This document shows, one piece after another, positions 3,519 through 6,239 of a stretch of 6,239 nucleotides of DNA. The DNA comes from JBBQHX01 sp038324385 (GTDB lineage Bacteria; Gemmatimonadota; Gemmatimonadetes; Gemmatimonadales; Gemmatimonadaceae). The notes below the pieces were generated by a model that saw nothing but the letters and a program-made list of their open reading frames with translations, did no database searches and had not been told where the DNA came from. Made by a program: the position numbers and the translations under genes. Location: assembly GCA_038324385.1 (NCBI GenBank), contig JBBQHX010000224.1, positions 1-6,239 on the forward strand, given 5' to 3'. Position 1 is the first letter of the stretch; every line of letters starts with the position of its first letter.

Positions 3519-6239
3519 CTACATCGGCGGGTTGGCCTCACGCATCATGCGCAACGCTTCGGTGATGGCCGCCTTCAGTTCGCGGTCGTTGCGGGCGAGC
3601 TCGTCCATCGGCGTGTTCTCGACCCAGACGTCGGGGGGCACGCCGAGGTTCTCGAGATTCACGCCGTAGTTGTTGGGTTGGGTCGGGTCGTAGGTGACCA
3701 CGAGCGACCCCGGCGTCCGGATGCTCCCGCCGTTGATCAGCTGGTAGCTGCCGGTGGCGATGACGGCGGCCGCGGTGGGGTTGCCGACGATCCGCCCCAG
3801 TTCGAGCTGACGGAACGCCATCGGGGTGACCTCGCTGTCGGAGCCCGAGCGCTGGTTGATCAGCATGACCTTCGGGCCCGCGATCGCCTGCCGCGGCCGG
3901 CGCCCCCACGCGCGCGAGCCGCTCCGGTTGTTCCAGAACTGGTAGGGCTGCCGCTCGAGGATATCGATCAACTCCTGATCGATGTTGCCGCCGCCGTTAT
4001 AGCGGATGTCGACGATGATCCCCTTCTTGTTGGAGAACTGGTCGATCTCGTTGCGAAAGCGGGCGAGCGACGGCTGGTTCATCGACCGGATGTGCACGTA
4101 GGCGATGTCACCGTTGGTGTCCTGCTCGACCGTTTCGCGATTACGCGCGACCCACTCCTCGTACTTGATGTCGCCCAGTGACGCGACGGTCGCGATGCGC
4201 ACCACGCGCGCGTCGGTGCCTGACGCCGAGCGGGCGACGCGCACCGGCACGTACTCGTTGAAAGTGGTGCTCAACGTTTTCCAGTAGTTGTCGCCGGCGC
4301 GAAGCTCCTGCCCGTCGATCGCAAGCACCCAGTCGCCGACGCGCAGATCCAGCCATTCGCGATCGGCCGGCCCGTCTCGGTAGATGTGCGCAATGCGATA
4401 GCGATCACCCGACGGCTCCAGCTCGAACCCGAGGAATCGGGTCGTGAAGGCGCGCGGCATGGCGCGCGTCGGCGGACCGCTGACGCCGGTGTGCGACGCG
4501 TTGAGCTCGCCGATCATCTCGTTGGCGAGATCATAGACGTCCTCATTGGTCGTTACGTGCTGCAGCAGCGGCTTGTAGCGTGCCTTGACGGCATCCCAGT
4601 CGCGGCCGTGCATGTTCTCGTCATAGAAGCGGTACTTCATTACGCGCCACGATTCCTCGAATAGTTGCGTCCACTCGGCGCGGCGGTCGACGCGCACGGG
4701 GAAGGTGAAGTTCACCCGTTCCGTGCGCGTCGGTGTGGCGAGCACCAGCTTGTGGATTTCCGTGCCCGTGGTGGTGGGCGTACCGACGGTCTCGGAGCCG
4801 CCGCCCTGAGCCGGGCGGCGGAAGAAGATCGTGCGGCGGTCGGCCGTGTGCGTGAGTCCGGCGAACGAGCCGCCAGCGATGCGCCGCCGCCCTTCCCCGT
4901 CGATGCCGACGGCGAACAGTCCGCTCGCGGGATCATCCGCGCCGCTGCCCCCACCGACCGTGAAGTGCACCGTTCGTCCGTCGCGGCTCAGAAAGACGTT
5001 GCTTACCGCGCCCGAGCCGCGGGTGAGTTGCACCGCGCGCCGCTCAATCCCGTCCGTCTCGACTCGGATCGGCTCGGCGCGGGGCGGGGCACCGTTCGCG
5101 GCGCTGTCGGCGCCGACGCGGGCCGGCCGTGCGCGGCGGAGTCGCTCGCGCACGAGCGGGTCGTTCGGATCCTCGGTCAGGCGGGCGAGCGGAACCACGA
5201 ACAGGTGGCTCGTGCCCCCATCCCGTGTGGACGTGAAGACGATCGACCGCCCGTCGGGGGTGAGCGTGCCGTTGCTGTCGGTGAACGGGTTCGCGGTCAC
5301 GTTGTACTCGCGCCGAGCGGCCACGTCGAACAGAAAGACGTCGGCGTTCTGGTCGTCATCGCGACGCGTGTAGACGATCCAGCCGCCGTCGGCCGAGTAC
5401 TCGGAGAGCGTGTAGCCGCCCGCCGGGTTGTGCGCGAGCTCGCGTGCGGCACCGCCAGCGACGTCGACCTCGAACAGCCGATTGTCGGCCACGAAGGCCA
5501 GCTTCTGCCCGCCGGGCGCCCACGTCAGGTTGGACTTGATCGAGGCGTGCGTGGTGAGCTTCCGATGCGTGCCAGCGGCGCGGTCGAACAGCCAGATCTC
5601 CTCCTCGCCCGACTCGTCGGAGACGTACGCGATGCGACGGCCGTCAGGGGCCCACACCTGATACCGCTCGCGCCAGGGCGAGCTGGTGACCTGCGTGCGC
5701 TCGCCGATCCCCTGCTCCGTCGGCACGATCGCGATCTCGCCGTGCACGTCGACGGCGACGTAGTCGCCCGTGGGCGACACGGTGAATCCGTCGGCAGTAT
5801 TCTGGGCGGTGATCACCGCGACATCGTTCTCCTTCGAGTCGAGCGCCATCGCCAACTCCACACGGCGCGGCTCCCCGCCGGGCACATCCAGCACCCAGAG
5901 GTCGAACTCGTTCTCGTAGATGATCCGACGTCCGTCGGGCGAGATCGCGGGAAACTGCACGCCGTCGTCGCGGTGGCGGGTAACCTGCTCGGGCGCCCCG
6001 CCCGTGTGCGCGATACGCCAGATGTTGAAGGTGCTGTCACGCTCCGAGGCGAAGTAGATCATGCCATCGGCACCCCACATCGGATGCACGTCGTGGGCAT
6101 GCTGCTGGAACTGGCGCACGTCGGTGTCGGTGATCTCGGTGATCGCGCCTGACGAGAGATCCTGCACCGCGATGTCGGCGTTGTTGTTGCCCCGATACCC
6201 CTTGCGCCAGTAGCTGGGGAGCGAGCGGTTGAATGCAAC
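3519..6239 (-). CDS. Tricorn-like S41 peptidase with beta-propeller and PDZ domains (5' end cut by the window)
   Basis: The frame is open from the window edge to TAG 3521-3519, giving 906 visible residues. The N terminus, probably 100-200 residues with any signal peptide, is missing. Counting the codon at 6167 as residue 1, residues about 25-450 hold repeated propeller blades of the PD40 type (ISPDGRRIIY, WAPDGRRIAYVSD, WAPGGQKLAFVAD, LTPDGRSIVFTS, LSRDGRTVHF). Next come a helical segment with SWRVMKYRFYDENMHGRDW (506-524), a PDZ domain (about 578-660, GDWVLAIDGQEL) and the S41 core with IIVDIRYNGGGNID (717-730). The tricorn catalytic set appears intact: S558-H559 (NASHTG), nucleophile S776 (RSGSDSE) and E839 (LENLGVPPD). 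Family members degrade peptides, using the propeller as a gate. Many bacterial forms are thought to be exported. A GTG at 6167 is not the real start, because the upstream codons (SLPSYWRKGYRGNNNADIA) continue the domain. Confidence 0.93.
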   Translation of the reverse strand, partial: VAFNRSLPSYWRKGYRGNNNADIAVQDLSSGAITEITDTDVRQFQQHAHDVHPMWGADGMIYFASERDSTFNIWRIAHTGGAPEQVTRHRDDGVQFPAISPDGRRIIYENEFDLWVLDVPGGEPRRVELAMALDSKENDVAVITAQNTADGFTVSPTGDYVAVDVHGEIAIVPTEQGIGERTQVTSSPWRERYQVWAPDGRRIAYVSDESGEEEIWLFDRAAGTHRKLTTHASIKSNLTWAPGGQKLAFVADNRLFEVDVAGGAARELAHNPAGGYTLSEYSADGGWIVYTRRDDDQNADVFLFDVAARREYNVTANPFTDSNGTLTPDGRSIVFTSTRDGGTSHLFVVPLARLTEDPNDPLVRERLRRARPARVGADSAANGAPPRAEPIRVETDGIERRAVQLTRGSGAVSNVFLSRDGRTVHFTVGGGSGADDPASGLFAVGIDGEGRRRIAGGSFAGLTHTADRRTIFFRRPAQGGGSETVGTPTTTGTEIHKLVLATPTRTERVNFTFPVRVDRRAEWTQLFEESWRVMKYRFYDENMHGRDWDAVKARYKPLLQHVTTNEDVYDLANEMIGELNASHTGVSGPPTRAMPRAFTTRFLGFELEPSGDRYRIAHIYRDGPADREWLDLRVGDWVLAIDGQELRAGDNYWKTLSTTFNEYVPVRVARSASGTDARVVRIATVASLGDIKYEEWVARNRETVEQDTNGDIAYVHIRSMNQPSLARFRNEIDQFSNKKGIIVDIRYNGGGNIDQELIDILERQPYQFWNNRSGSRAWGRRPRQAIAGPKVMLINQRSGSDSEVTPMAFRQLELGRIVGNPTAAAVIATGSYQLINGGSIRTPGSLVVTYDPTQPNNYGVNLENLGVPPDVWVENTPMDELARNDRELKAAITEALRMMREANPPM

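Noticed and set aside
3369..4181. 270-codon open frame on the plus strand
   Set aside because: It is antisense to the S41 catalytic core and crosses the hairpin. No recognisable domain.
4665..6152. 495-codon open frame on the plus strand
   Set aside because: It lies entirely antisense to the propeller part of the protease, whose blades and motifs are clear. The plus-strand product is Arg/Val/Asp-rich low-complexity shadow.
6165..6167. GTG as the start of the protease
   Set aside because: Codons upstream to the window edge are open, in frame and continue the domain, so the gene is simply truncated by the window.

Overview
This 6.2 kb window has a high GC content (roughly two thirds by eye). 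Every gene I can support lies on the minus strand, so the window reads from right (6239) to left (1). The long open frames on the plus strand are antisense shadows produced by GC-biased third codon positions. The gene set is a tricorn-like S41 peptidase with a beta-propeller, a QEGLA/DUF1704 protein paired with an N-formylglutamate amidohydrolase-like protein, and several short proteins with Gly/Ala/Arg-rich codon use. This suggests a free-living high-GC bacterium such as Gemmatimonadota or a related soil phylum. That placement is an inference, not shown by any marker gene here.

Layout in the direction of transcription: (1) 6239-3519, a large tricorn-type protease cut at its N terminus by the window edge, followed at once by a strong 17-bp hairpin (3511-3472). 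(2) 3368-2484, a D-hexose-6-phosphate mutarotase (YeaD family). (3) 2432-2205, a 75-residue two-helix membrane protein, whose 3' end overlaps the start of (4) 2215-1793, a YbgC/4HBT-type hot-dog acyl-CoA thioesterase. (5) A 267-base gap holding an in-frame post-stop open stretch, a short direct repeat and an 8-bp stem hairpin. (6) 1525-1346, a 59-residue putative zinc-ribbon protein. (7) A 118-base gap with an 11-bp-period direct repeat and a Shine-Dalgarno sequence. That sequence drives a 25-codon reading frame (1227-1150), which ends overlapping a possible GTG start of (8) 1168-368, an N-formylglutamate amidohydrolase-like protein. (9) 368-1, the N-terminal 122 residues of a QEGLA/DUF1704 protein, whose ATG shares one base with the stop of gene 8.

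The thioesterase and membrane protein look co-translated, as do the amidohydrolase and QEGLA protein. The others are co-directional but separated by gaps with possible control or termination structures. The part most worth following up is the left end: a coupled pair of two poorly understood hydrolases, preceded by an unusual short leader frame. No RNA genes, mobile elements, CRISPR arrays or origins were seen.
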